Below are positions 7,270 to 16,169 of a stretch of DNA of 34,610 bases, piece after piece. Source of the DNA: Saprospiraceae bacterium (GTDB taxonomy: Bacteria > Bacteroidota > Bacteroidia > Chitinophagales > Saprospiraceae); contig JABFRV010000049.1 of the NCBI GenBank assembly GCA_013140975.1, forward strand, positions 1 to 34,610, read 5' to 3'. The notes beneath the pieces were generated by a model. The model did no database searches. It saw only the letters and a program-made list of their open reading frames with translations, and was not told where the DNA came from. Position numbers and translations under genes: made by a program. How positions within the stretch are numbered: the first letter of the stretch is position 1; each line of letters begins with the position of its first letter.

Positions 7270-10200
7270 ATGATAAATAAATTGATAAAAATGAGCTTTT
7301 TGGCCTTAATGAGCCTGAATATTTTCGCTCAATCACTGGTAAATCTTGACAAGGCAATCAAAAGTCTTGAAAAATCTGCCCCGTCAAATTCACTCCAGTC
7401 TTTAGATCTAAAGGAATTAAAAGTTTCCGATAGATATACTGATGAGCATAACGGAGTAGAGCATATTTATTTTCAACAAACGTACAATGGTATCGCAATT
7501 TATAATGCCATTACGTCAGTTCACATAGGACCTGATGGGACTCTTTATGACTCTCCCAATCGCTTTATTTCAGATATACATTCCAAGGTTAATACAGCCA
7601 AATCAAAAATTGATGCTTTAGAAGCCTTGCGATCTGCAATAAAATATTACAAGGTTGAAAACGCAATACTTCCTATTTCTAAAAGAACAAGCGATCAAAA
7701 AAGCTTTTTTGAGAAAACGAACTTTACACATAGCGATATTCCATACAAGCTTGTTTATGTTTACAGTGACAACACCTTAAAATTAGCCTGGGATCTTAGT
7801 CTAGAACTTACACAATCTTCAGATTACTGGAATGTAAGAGTTGATGCAGTTAGTGGTGTTGTAATTGATCAGAATAATTATACCGTCTATTGCAATTTTA
7901 ATCATAAACATGATCATTCTTGTTATACACACAATCAGAATCATACTGATGTTCATATTCATAATAATGCAATTGAGAAAATAGCAGTTGCAGGAGCTCC
8001 ATCATATAATGTTCTTCCGCTTCCTGTTGAATCACCGATTCATGGGAACAGACAACTGGTTGTAAATCCGGCTGATCCTATTGCATCAAAGTTTGGTTGG
8101 CACACGACAAAGTCAGATGGATCTGCTGAGTATACTATAACAAGAGGTAATAATGTTTATGCATATCTGGATACAGATTCAGACAATTCACCGGATGCTA
8201 TACAAGTTAACGGAGGGAATGGATTAGGATTTGATTTTCCATTTGATCAAACCAAAAATCCGGAATCGTATCAAGCCGCTGCAATTACAAATTTGTTTTA
8301 TATGTGCAACATGATGCATGATATTACATATAAATTTGGATTTACTGAAGTAGCAGGAAACTTCCAGGTAAATACTTATGGCAAAGGTGGAATGACTGAT
8401 CGTGTTAGTGCAGAAGCGCAAGATGGTAGTGGAACCGACAATGCTAATTTTTCAACTCCGGCAGATGGTCAGAATGGAAGAATGCAGATGTATGTGTGGA
8501 ATGCATCAAGTGATGTAAGCGTTTTAGAACCTTCATTATTAGCGGGAGATTTGTTTTCAACCAAAGGAAACTTTGGTGCAGCATCACCAACAACTCCAAT
8601 AATTGCAGAAGCTGTTTTATCCAATGATGGATCAAGTGATTCTAGAAAAGGTTGCAAAAATACTCAAAGCAGTAGTTTAAGAGGAAAAATTGCAATCATT
8701 GAAAGAGGTATTTGTGAGTTTGGTGTAAAAGCTTTATATGCACAGAATGCCGGAGCTATTGCAGTAATTATATATGGATTTGATGAATCAAGTGTAAGAA
8801 TGGATGGAGGAGCAAGTGGTATTTCTGTGACTATTCCTGCATATTTTATTAAAGCTTCTACGTTCACAAAGATTAAGAAAGCGCTGGAAGAAGGAAAATT
8901 AATTCTGAAAATAGAGCGACCTTCTGCAAATGACAATAAACCGGAATTCCTGGATGGTGATTTTGATAACGGGATCATTGCACATGAATATGGTCATGGA
9001 ATTTCAACAAGATTAACAGGCGGTCCGGCCAATTCAGGTTGTCTTGGAAATATCGAGCAAATGGGAGAAGGATGGAGTGATTTTTTTAGTCTGATAACTA
9101 CAGTTAGAGCAGGTGATACTAAGAATACAGTTCGTGGAATTGGAAATTATGCATCTTCAGAATTGGTAAATGGATTTGGTATTCGCAGAAGACCTTATGC
9201 TATAGATATGAATATCAATGAATTTACCTATAAAGATTTAACGACATCAACACATGATATTGGAGAGGTTTGGTGTGCAATGCTATGGGATCTATATTGG
9301 GCATTAACAGAAAAATATGGATTTGATGCTAATTTTAATAATAAACAGGCCGGTAATAATATTGCTATACAATTGGTTATGGATGGTATGAAGTTACAAC
9401 CTTGTAGTCCCGGTTTTGTCGATGGGAGAGATGCAATTCTAAGAGCTGACAGAATAAATAACAATGGAGCGAATCAATGTTTAATCTGGTCAGTGTTTGC
9501 GCGCAGAGGATTGGGTTATTCTGCAAAACAGGGAAATTCTAATTTTATTGGAGATGAAGTAGAAGATTTTAATTCGTTTCCTACTTGTATTAATGCAACA
9601 GTTGTAACTAAATCTGCTGATCCACTGGTTCAACCAGGTTCCGAAATTAATTATTCAATTACAATTCGCAATATGAGATCTTCGGCTATTACAAGTGTAA
9701 AAATAAAAGATCTTATTCCTGTAGGATGTACATATATAAATGGATCTGCATCCATTCAGCCAACACAGATTAGCGCGAATGATTTGCAATGGGAATTTAG
9801 CAAGATGGATTCTCTTGAATCGAAAACTATCACCTACAAGGTAAAAACCAATGCTGGTATCTTCAGCAATACATTATTTATTGATAAACTTGAAGATCCT
9901 TTCACATTAGATAAGTGGGATGTTACTCAGGAAAAAGGAGATGGTTTTTGGTTTTTGGAAGATAACAAAGGAGTTAATGAATCTAAGGCATTCCAATCAT
10001 TAACCGATGATCGAATTTCTTCTGATGTTTCAATTGGTAACAATACTGAAATAAGCATTGGCAATGAAGAAACGGCTTTACTATTTATGCATAAATATTA
10101 TAATCCAAAAAATATTGATGGAGGATTTGTCCAAATTTCAGACGATAATGGAAAAACATACAAACAGATTGGTTTATCCGACTGGACTATTAATCCTTAC

Positions 10201-10782
10201 AATGGTAATGTTTCTTATGATGCAATTGCTATTCCAAAAAACAAAGGCTTCACTGGATATACAAAGGATTTTATTCCATCAGTTCTGGATTTAACACAGT
10301 TTAAAGGAAAGAAAATAAAACTATTGTTCAGATATGGAAATGCAGAGGCGGAATTTATTCCTACTTTAAACGAGCATGTTGGATGGACGATCGATAATAT
10401 CGAGATTATTAATCCTGTCTATTATAATGCGGAAGTTTGTGTTGCAACTTCTTTAGCAGAAAATATATGTACTTCAGTTCCAGGTAGAGGAACTCTTATA
10501 GATTCAAAAAAAGTTGTAGCAACAGATAATCATTCAAAAGACAATGATGTCGTTGTTTTTCCAAACCCAACACGTTCAAGATTTACTGTAAGGATGAATG
10601 AAGATAATAAGTATAATCAAATACAAATTCTTACCATCAATGGACAATTGCTAAAATCCATTCAGGTAAATAATAAAGTAATGAATATATCGAGTTCTGA
10701 TTTTCCGGATGGAATATTGCTCCTTAAATTAATTGGAGCAGAATCAACGAAAACAGTCAAGCTGAATTCAATTAAGAATTAA
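7270..10782 (+). CDS. M36 family (fungalysin-like) zinc metalloprotease with PA, DUF11-like and T9SS sorting domains
   Basis: This 1170-residue exported protease has a signal peptide (cleavage near A20-Q21). An FTP-type propeptide spans about residues 40-205, followed by a His-rich patch (7 His within residues 212-231). The peptidase M36 catalytic region carries the zinc motif HEYGH at 572-576, with the third ligand probably E600 in MGEGWSDF. A protease-associated (PA) domain is inserted before the active site at about 420-550 (GKIAIIERGICEFGVKALYA). A DUF11-like repeat (about 770-860) and an adhesive beta-sandwich region follow. The C-terminus from about 1095 (FPNPTRSRF) is a T9SS type A sorting domain. 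It probably degrades extracellular proteins for nutrition. It is divergent from rlmB and has its own promoter. Confidence 0.93.
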   Translation: MINKLIKMSFLALMSLNIFAQSLVNLDKAIKSLEKSAPSNSLQSLDLKELKVSDRYTDEHNGVEHIYFQQTYNGIAIYNAITSVHIGPDGTLYDSPNRFISDIHSKVNTAKSKIDALEALRSAIKYYKVENAILPISKRTSDQKSFFEKTNFTHSDIPYKLVYVYSDNTLKLAWDLSLELTQSSDYWNVRVDAVSGVVIDQNNYTVYCNFNHKHDHSCYTHNQNHTDVHIHNNAIEKIAVAGAPSYNVLPLPVESPIHGNRQLVVNPADPIASKFGWHTTKSDGSAEYTITRGNNVYAYLDTDSDNSPDAIQVNGGNGLGFDFPFDQTKNPESYQAAAITNLFYMCNMMHDITYKFGFTEVAGNFQVNTYGKGGMTDRVSAEAQDGSGTDNANFSTPADGQNGRMQMYVWNASSDVSVLEPSLLAGDLFSTKGNFGAASPTTPIIAEAVLSNDGSSDSRKGCKNTQSSSLRGKIAIIERGICEFGVKALYAQNAGAIAVIIYGFDESSVRMDGGASGISVTIPAYFIKASTFTKIKKALEEGKLILKIERPSANDNKPEFLDGDFDNGIIAHEYGHGISTRLTGGPANSGCLGNIEQMGEGWSDFFSLITTVRAGDTKNTVRGIGNYASSELVNGFGIRRRPYAIDMNINEFTYKDLTTSTHDIGEVWCAMLWDLYWALTEKYGFDANFNNKQAGNNIAIQLVMDGMKLQPCSPGFVDGRDAILRADRINNNGANQCLIWSVFARRGLGYSAKQGNSNFIGDEVEDFNSFPTCINATVVTKSADPLVQPGSEINYSITIRNMRSSAITSVKIKDLIPVGCTYINGSASIQPTQISANDLQWEFSKMDSLESKTITYKVKTNAGIFSNTLFIDKLEDPFTLDKWDVTQEKGDGFWFLEDNKGVNESKAFQSLTDDRISSDVSIGNNTEISIGNEETALLFMHKYYNPKNIDGGFVQISDDNGKTYKQIGLSDWTINPYNGNVSYDAIAIPKNKGFTGYTKDFIPSVLDLTQFKGKKIKLLFRYGNAEAEFIPTLNEHVGWTIDNIEIINPVYYNAEVCVATSLAENICTSVPGRGTLIDSKKVVATDNHSKDNDVVVFPNPTRSRFTVRMNEDNKYNQIQILTINGQLLKSIQVNNKVMNISSSDFPDGILLLKLIGAESTKTVKLNSIKN

Positions 10783-10849
10783 TAAGTAAAGAAATTCTTG
10801 CAGATAATGAAGTGATCCCAAATTCATTCGGGAGGCACTGCTGTAGCTT

Positions 10850-12268
10850 TTATTTTAACTTCTTACCTGCGTAGAGATCAAGAACTTTTTGCTTGAATAA
10901 TAAGTCATACTTTGAAATAAGCAGACTCACTTCAGCATTTTCAAAATTGGTTCGCGCAGTGGTTAGTTCAAAATTATTGGAAGAGCCTATATTGTATTTT
11001 TTCGTGGTGTTGTCATATACCAATTTTGAAAGGTCTGTTGATTTTTGGGCAGCTTCTAATTCCTTAATGGCTAATTTCACATTCGATACTGCTTGAATGA
11101 TATCAAAATTTAAATTTTGCTTTCTGGTATCTACATCCAATGTTGCCTGCTCTTTCTGAATTTCAGCTCTTTTAACATTGGCAGTTGTTGAATAATTATT
11201 GAAAATAGGAACATTGAGTCCTATGCCAAAATTATACCCTAAGAACTGATCAAATTGTTTTCCAAAGGGTATGATTTCAGTTTTTATTATTGTTGGTTGT
11301 TCCAATTCTATAAGTAGAGGAGTTCCATTTACCTTTGCATTAATTGTTTCCGTTCTGGTTCCAAATTCTGTTGGTATTACTGCAGCATCAGAATATCGGG
11401 AAGCAATATTGCCAAAGCCTGACAAGGTCGGAAAATATTGTGCTCTCGCTATTTTTATCTGATAATCATTTGCCTTTAGTCTAAGTTCTGCAGATTGTAT
11501 TCCCGGTTGATTTGCAACAGCTATATTATATAAATCAACAGAGCTATAGGATTCGTTTATTATATTTCTTAGTTCCGCTTCTGATATTTTCTCCAACTTT
11601 AATTCTGTGTTTAAGTTGTAGCGTAAAACTTGTTTAAGAGTCATGCTGCTTTGAATCAATGCATTTTCAGCAAGTGTTAATGTTTGTTGAGCGCGAGCTT
11701 CAGCTGATTCCATTTCAAGTGCATCAGCAGCAGCACGTGAACCAATTTCTACAAGCTTGCGTAATTGATTTGCTTGAAGTGTGGCTATTTCAAGATTCTT
11801 TTTAGCAATCGTGAACCTTTCTTCTGCAAGAAGTACGTTTAGATAATTAGCTGCGACTTGTAAGCTATAATCGTTCAAGGCTTGTTCATATTCTTTAGTA
11901 TTGACCAGGAGTAGGGTTTGATTTAACTTGATATTATTTCTTAATGCTCCTGAATTGAATAAAACAACCCCTGTGCTCAGACTATAATTACCTCCTATGA
12001 TGTCTTCTGTTATGAAAGTATTTGTCGTAGGATCAATATTCCTACCAATACTGATACCCGTACTCACAGAAGCAGAGAGATTCGGAAGAATCTGCATTTT
12101 TGATTCCTTCAAAGTGAGTGCAGAATTTCTAAGATTAAATTCAGCTTGCTTAAGCAGGACATTTTTATCAACCCCGAATTCTATACATTTTGAAAGATTC
12201 CAGGTTTCTTGACCTTGTACAGTAATTGTTGATGAAAAAAGAATGAAAAGTAAAAGTCTTCCAGCCAT
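10850..12268 (-). CDS. TolC family outer membrane efflux protein
   Basis: This 472-residue protein has a signal sequence (LLLFILFSSTITVQGQ) and two tandem outer-membrane-efflux repeats rich in long coiled helices (for example EMESAEARAQQTLTLAENAL and the C-terminal KSTDLSKLVYDNTTKKYNIG). It should form a trimeric outer-membrane channel with a periplasmic tunnel for drug or protein efflux. No inner-membrane pump or adaptor gene is adjacent, so its partner is unknown. It starts 30 bp after the plug-protein gene in the same direction and is probably the last gene of the rlmN-plug-tolC transcript. Confidence 0.9.
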   Translation of the reverse strand: MAGRLLLFILFSSTITVQGQETWNLSKCIEFGVDKNVLLKQAEFNLRNSALTLKESKMQILPNLSASVSTGISIGRNIDPTTNTFITEDIIGGNYSLSTGVVLFNSGALRNNIKLNQTLLLVNTKEYEQALNDYSLQVAANYLNVLLAEERFTIAKKNLEIATLQANQLRKLVEIGSRAAADALEMESAEARAQQTLTLAENALIQSSMTLKQVLRYNLNTELKLEKISEAELRNIINESYSSVDLYNIAVANQPGIQSAELRLKANDYQIKIARAQYFPTLSGFGNIASRYSDAAVIPTEFGTRTETINAKVNGTPLLIELEQPTIIKTEIIPFGKQFDQFLGYNFGIGLNVPIFNNYSTTANVKRAEIQKEQATLDVDTRKQNLNFDIIQAVSNVKLAIKELEAAQKSTDLSKLVYDNTTKKYNIGSSNNFELTTARTNFENAEVSLLISKYDLLFKQKVLDLYAGKKLK

Positions 12269-12298
12269 ATTCGGTTTTTCTGTATAAAAATATTTTTA

Positions 12299-13570
12299 TT
12301 AGCTTCTATTTGAATTATATTTAGTAGCCATCATCAGGTTGTCAAATCTTCCGCCATACGGTCGATAATAGACCAAAACAAAATAGTCATTTTCAGTCTC
12401 TGACCAATCTCCTTCAATGTAAGAAAGGTCAATATTGTTTTTGTCATCTAATGTGGCAAACGCATAATCTATAAAAGCATTTTTGCAATAAATTGTTGCT
12501 TTATACGCTTTTTCAATTTCGTCATACGTCATTTTATATTCTTCATGAATTCTCCAATTGCTAATAAGTCCATAAACATAAACCTCTCTATCAAGTTTTT
12601 CCGGAGAGTTTAATTTAAAATGAAGGTAAAAATACTCAGAACGCGTATTGGCAGTATTGGCAGGTACATCCGGAGATGTATATACCATCTTACCATTATA
12701 GTCAATATTGAATATATAATTTTTATCAGCTCTTATAATATCATCTTTTAGAAAGCAATGAAATTCTCCTTTCCTTTCATCCCAAAATCTCACATTGATT
12801 GATTTGTTTTGTAAGGACCTAACGTTGGCACTTCTAAATTCTTTACCTGCCTTGAATAGTATTTCATCATCTTTTGTGTATCGCAAAATATTACCGGAAA
12901 AAAATAAAGGCTCACTAAGTACTTGTTTTGATAAAGGATTACCGTTTTGATAGATTTCCATTTGAATTTCTTCTCGAGGTATAAGAACCGTTTTATTGCC
13001 TGTATTTAAAAGAATATTGATGGATTGGTGTGAATTTATGAAGCTTGCATTTACAGGTTGAATAAATGTAAGGTTAGCACTAAATTGTGTTCCTGCATAG
13101 AATATTCTTCTGGTGCAATAGATCTGGCCGTCCTGGTCATAAATAATGATCAGATAATTACCCGTCTGTCTGAATTTAATCTGAGAAGATGGGAGGGTAA
13201 TTCTGTAGTGGACATAAGAAGTATATGTATTAAAGGAGGTTTGAAATTGATTAATTTCCACTTCATTAACTCCTTGCATAATTTCCAAAGGGTCAATTGG
13301 AGAATCTTTCCAATCTTTCTCACAATACTTAAAGGTATAGTATAATCTTCGCGGAGACCCTTCCAAAAAATCAAATTCCATATTCAATATATATGGAAGA
13401 TTATTATATATTATAGGCATGGAAACTGTATGAACTCCATCATTGAAGTTCAAAGATTTCATAATTTCAGCATCATAAATAGAATCGATATTAGGGATGG
13501 ATCCCAGACTAGGCTGTGCTTTTAAATGAATACAAATGAAAAACAGGCTAAAAAAAGTAATTTTCCGCAT
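12299..13570 (-). CDS. Type IX secretion system plug protein (DUF5103)
   Basis: This 423-residue protein has a signal peptide (ITFFSLFFICIHLKAQ). The N-terminal region carries family features: YYTFKYCEKDWKDSPIDPLE, NQFQTSFNTYTSYVHYRITLP and LIIIYDQDGQIYCTRRIFY. The C-terminus ends in DYFVLVYYRPYGGRFDNLM, typical of DUF5103. Family members act as the Plug that closes the periplasmic side of the SprA translocon of the T9SS when no substrate-PorV complex is bound. This agrees with two T9SS-tagged proteins in this window. It lies 47 bp downstream of rlmN and 30 bp upstream of the TolC-like gene, probably in one transcript. Confidence 0.85.
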   Translation of the reverse strand: MRKITFFSLFFICIHLKAQPSLGSIPNIDSIYDAEIMKSLNFNDGVHTVSMPIIYNNLPYILNMEFDFLEGSPRRLYYTFKYCEKDWKDSPIDPLEIMQGVNEVEINQFQTSFNTYTSYVHYRITLPSSQIKFRQTGNYLIIIYDQDGQIYCTRRIFYAGTQFSANLTFIQPVNASFINSHQSINILLNTGNKTVLIPREEIQMEIYQNGNPLSKQVLSEPLFFSGNILRYTKDDEILFKAGKEFRSANVRSLQNKSINVRFWDERKGEFHCFLKDDIIRADKNYIFNIDYNGKMVYTSPDVPANTANTRSEYFYLHFKLNSPEKLDREVYVYGLISNWRIHEEYKMTYDEIEKAYKATIYCKNAFIDYAFATLDDKNNIDLSYIEGDWSETENDYFVLVYYRPYGGRFDNLMMATKYNSNRS

Positions 13571-13617
13571 CTTTTCTGCTTAAATATGTACTAGAACGCA
13601 ATTTTATTAAAAATAAT

Positions 13618-14661
13618 TCAACTCTTATTCGCTAATTGACCACAAGCAGCGTCAATGTCTTTGCCACGACTTTTTCTCACAGTTATCATTATACCATGAT
13701 CTCTGACCTGCTTTGCAAAACTATTTATTCTATCCTCTGAAGATTTTTCGTATTCTACACCTTTGACAGGATTATATTCTATAATATTCACAGTCACATG
13801 AAATCGACTGCAGAGTCTTATAAGATTCTTAGCATCAGCAGCAGTATCATTGAAATGTTCGAATGCAATATATTCGTAGCTGATTTTACCGGAAGAATTT
13901 TTGCTGTAATAAGTCAATGCATCCATAAGAGAGCTGAGATTATTGCTTTCATTAATAGGCATCATCTCTACTCTTTTTTCATCATTCGCAGCATGTAATG
14001 AAAGTGCAAGATTAATTCCCTTATTGTCATCTGCCAATTTCTTAATCATTTTTGAAATTCCTGCAGTTGAAATTGTAATTCTTCTAGATGATAAATTGGG
14101 TCCTTTATCAGATGTTAGTCTTGAAATGGAATGCAATACATTCTTATAATTTAATAAGGGTTCACCCATTCCCATAAAAACAATATTGCTTAATTTTTTT
14201 TCGTAACGTTCCAGGCAATATTGATTTACTAAAACATACTGATCAAAAATTTCAGAAGCTGTCAGTTGTCTTAATAATCCCATTTTTCCTGTAGCACAAA
14301 ATGAACATGTAAGACTACATCCCGCCTGTGATGAAACACATACTGTATATCTGTCTTTTTCATCGACAGGAATTAATACAGATTCAATCATTTTACCATC
14401 ATGAAGTTTGAATCTGAATTTAACCGTTCCGTCCATACTTATTTGATGCGTATCTAAAGTAATTGCGGGAATAAAAAATTTTTCGGAAAGCAATTGTCGA
14501 TTTTCTTTACTTAAATTGGTCATCAGATCAAATGATCTAACCGCATGTTTCCATAACCAATCACTCACTTGCTTCGCCCGATATTTTTGAAAACCCAATG
14601 AAATTAGAGATTCAGATAATTGTTCATCTGTAAGAGATAATATATCGGTAGTATTTCGCAT
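13618..14661 (-). CDS. rlmN: Dual-specificity 23S rRNA A2503 / tRNA A37 C2-methyltransferase RlmN
   Basis: This 347-residue radical SAM enzyme methylates C2 of adenosine in 23S rRNA and certain tRNAs. The [4Fe-4S] cluster ligands are C115, C119 and C122 (GCSLTCSFCATG). The two methyl-transfer Cys residues are present: C108 in CVSSQAGC and C340 in DAACGQL near the C-terminus. MGMGEPLLN and ALSLHAANDEKR are family hallmarks. The length is normal. It heads the leftward group with the T9SS plug and TolC genes; that grouping looks like chance rather than functional. Confidence 0.95.
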   Translation of the reverse strand: MRNTTDILSLTDEQLSESLISLGFQKYRAKQVSDWLWKHAVRSFDLMTNLSKENRQLLSEKFFIPAITLDTHQISMDGTVKFRFKLHDGKMIESVLIPVDEKDRYTVCVSSQAGCSLTCSFCATGKMGLLRQLTASEIFDQYVLVNQYCLERYEKKLSNIVFMGMGEPLLNYKNVLHSISRLTSDKGPNLSSRRITISTAGISKMIKKLADDNKGINLALSLHAANDEKRVEMMPINESNNLSSLMDALTYYSKNSSGKISYEYIAFEHFNDTAADAKNLIRLCSRFHVTVNIIEYNPVKGVEYEKSSEDRINSFAKQVRDHGIMITVRKSRGKDIDAACGQLANKS

Positions 14662-14757
14662 CTATAATTATAATCCAAAAAATAATTAAATATTCGTAAA
14701 TCTACAACAAATGTTTATTGAAAATCATTATATAAATATTCCTTAACAAAGATTTAA

Positions 14758-15780
14758 ATGATTTTCATTCAAAAGTTTATACCTGTTGTATTTATTATTG
14801 TTGCCAGCACTTCATGTTCGATTCATAAACCTCGTCATGCATTTGATCAGAGTAAGGTAGAAAGATCTCCGGATTACAAGAATTCATACTACTGGGCTGC
14901 ACTGCCATTTAAAGTAGATTCTTCTGATCGAGTTCCAGGATCAATAAAACTTGACTATGTACCTGAGGAAGTAGATGTTTTTTTTCTCCACCCAACAAGT
15001 TATTTTGGAAGTAAAACGCATAACGAATGGAATGCATCGATGACAGATGCAAAAGTGAATAAGATTACAGATGATGGTTCTATTTTATATCAGGCAAGTA
15101 TTTTTAACGGAACTGGTAGAGTATTTGCTCCTCGTTTCAGACAAGCACATTATTTTGCATTCTTTACTAAAGATAAGAATTCTGCAAAAAAAGCATTCGA
15201 CCTTGCATATCAGGATGTATATAAAGCCTTCTTACATTATTATGACAATTGGAATAATAACAGACCTTTAATAATAGCTGCGCACAGCCAGGGTTCACTC
15301 ATGGCTATAAAACTATTAAAAGAAGTATTTGACAATGAAGCGATGAAGAATAAGCTTATTGTTGCTTATGTTGTTGGGTATCCTGTTCCACTTGATACTT
15401 TTAAATATTTGAAACCTTGCAAAGATCCATTTATGACTTCTTGCATTTGTAGTTGGCGAACTTATAAATCAGGATCCAAACCAAAATTTTTAAATGAAGA
15501 AATGCCAGTCATAATTACGAATCCTCTTACGTGGGAAAACAACACTGATTTTGTTTCTAATGAAAAGAATATAGGGATGGTAATTGATATGGACAAAGAC
15601 CCACAGCAACATGCTGTATCTGCTCAAGTTTATAAAAATATTTTATGGAGTAGCAAACCCAAATTTAAAGGATCTTTTTTTTTACAAAGTAAAAATTATC
15701 ACAAAGGAGATTTTAATCTTTATTATATGAATGTAAGAGAGAATTCTAGAACGAGAGTTAGAGCTTTTTATAAGGGTTGA
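14758..15780 (+). CDS. DUF3089 family alpha/beta-hydrolase-like lipoprotein
   Basis: This 340-residue protein has a lipoprotein signal (VFIIVASTSC, lipid Cys20). VDVFFLHPTSYFG is the DUF3089 signature, and the nucleophile elbow AAHSQGS places Ser177 in a serine-hydrolase position, with the likely acid and His further on (the DPQQHAVS region). It is probably an envelope-anchored esterase or lipase-like hydrolase of unknown substrate. The stop codon TGA forms part of the first unit of the octamer repeat array that follows, so the array begins within the last codons. Confidence 0.85.
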   Translation: MIFIQKFIPVVFIIVASTSCSIHKPRHAFDQSKVERSPDYKNSYYWAALPFKVDSSDRVPGSIKLDYVPEEVDVFFLHPTSYFGSKTHNEWNASMTDAKVNKITDDGSILYQASIFNGTGRVFAPRFRQAHYFAFFTKDKNSAKKAFDLAYQDVYKAFLHYYDNWNNNRPLIIAAHSQGSLMAIKLLKEVFDNEAMKNKLIVAYVVGYPVPLDTFKYLKPCKDPFMTSCICSWRTYKSGSKPKFLNEEMPVIITNPLTWENNTDFVSNEKNIGMVIDMDKDPQQHAVSAQVYKNILWSSKPKFKGSFFLQSKNYHKGDFNLYYMNVRENSRTRVRAFYKG

Positions 15781-15979
15781 TGGGTGATGGGTTGACAGTT
15801 GACGGGTTTACATGTTGATGGGTAGATGGGTTGAAAGTTGACAGGTTGACGGGTTGACGAGTGTATGGGTTGACGAGTTAGAGGGTTGACGAGTTGATGG
15901 GTTGACAGTTGACGGGTTGATGGGTTGAAAGTTGACGTGTTGACAGGTTTACAAGTTGATTAGTTGACAAGTATTGATG
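15774..15979. repeat. Degenerate tandem array of GGGTTGAC octamers
   Basis: About two dozen units with consensus GGGTTGAC follow one another, mostly 8 bp with some 7-bp AGTTGAC units. Common variants are GGGTTGAT, GAGTTGAT and AGGTTGAC. The array begins at the stop codon of the DUF3089 gene. The remaining 190 bp up to the cyanophycin synthetase start hold no gene. They include a TATTTTG at 16136-16142 that could be an imperfect -7 element. There are no spacers or palindromes of CRISPR type. A shorter inverted array of the same unit is at 6428-6478. Confidence 0.9.
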
Positions 15980-16169
15980 TAGAATTTATGGTCAATCATA
16001 TGGTTTCATTATAAATATTTTTTTTGGAATTGGAAATCGTAAATTTATAAACCATTTACTAGAAACCGTTCCAAATAACATTTATAGCGCTATTTCCGGG
16101 TTTTGAAAATTCTAGATTCTTTTCTAATTATTCCCTATTTTGTCCTCTAAACTTTAAACAAGCCGAAAT

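Noticed and set aside
8444-9464. Reverse-strand open frames inside the M36 protease gene
   Set aside because: They lie wholly within a well-supported gene on the other strand and show no recognisable protein features.
15774-15979. Array as a possible CRISPR
   Set aside because: Units are 7-8 bp, directly adjacent and degenerate, with no unique spacers and no cas genes nearby.
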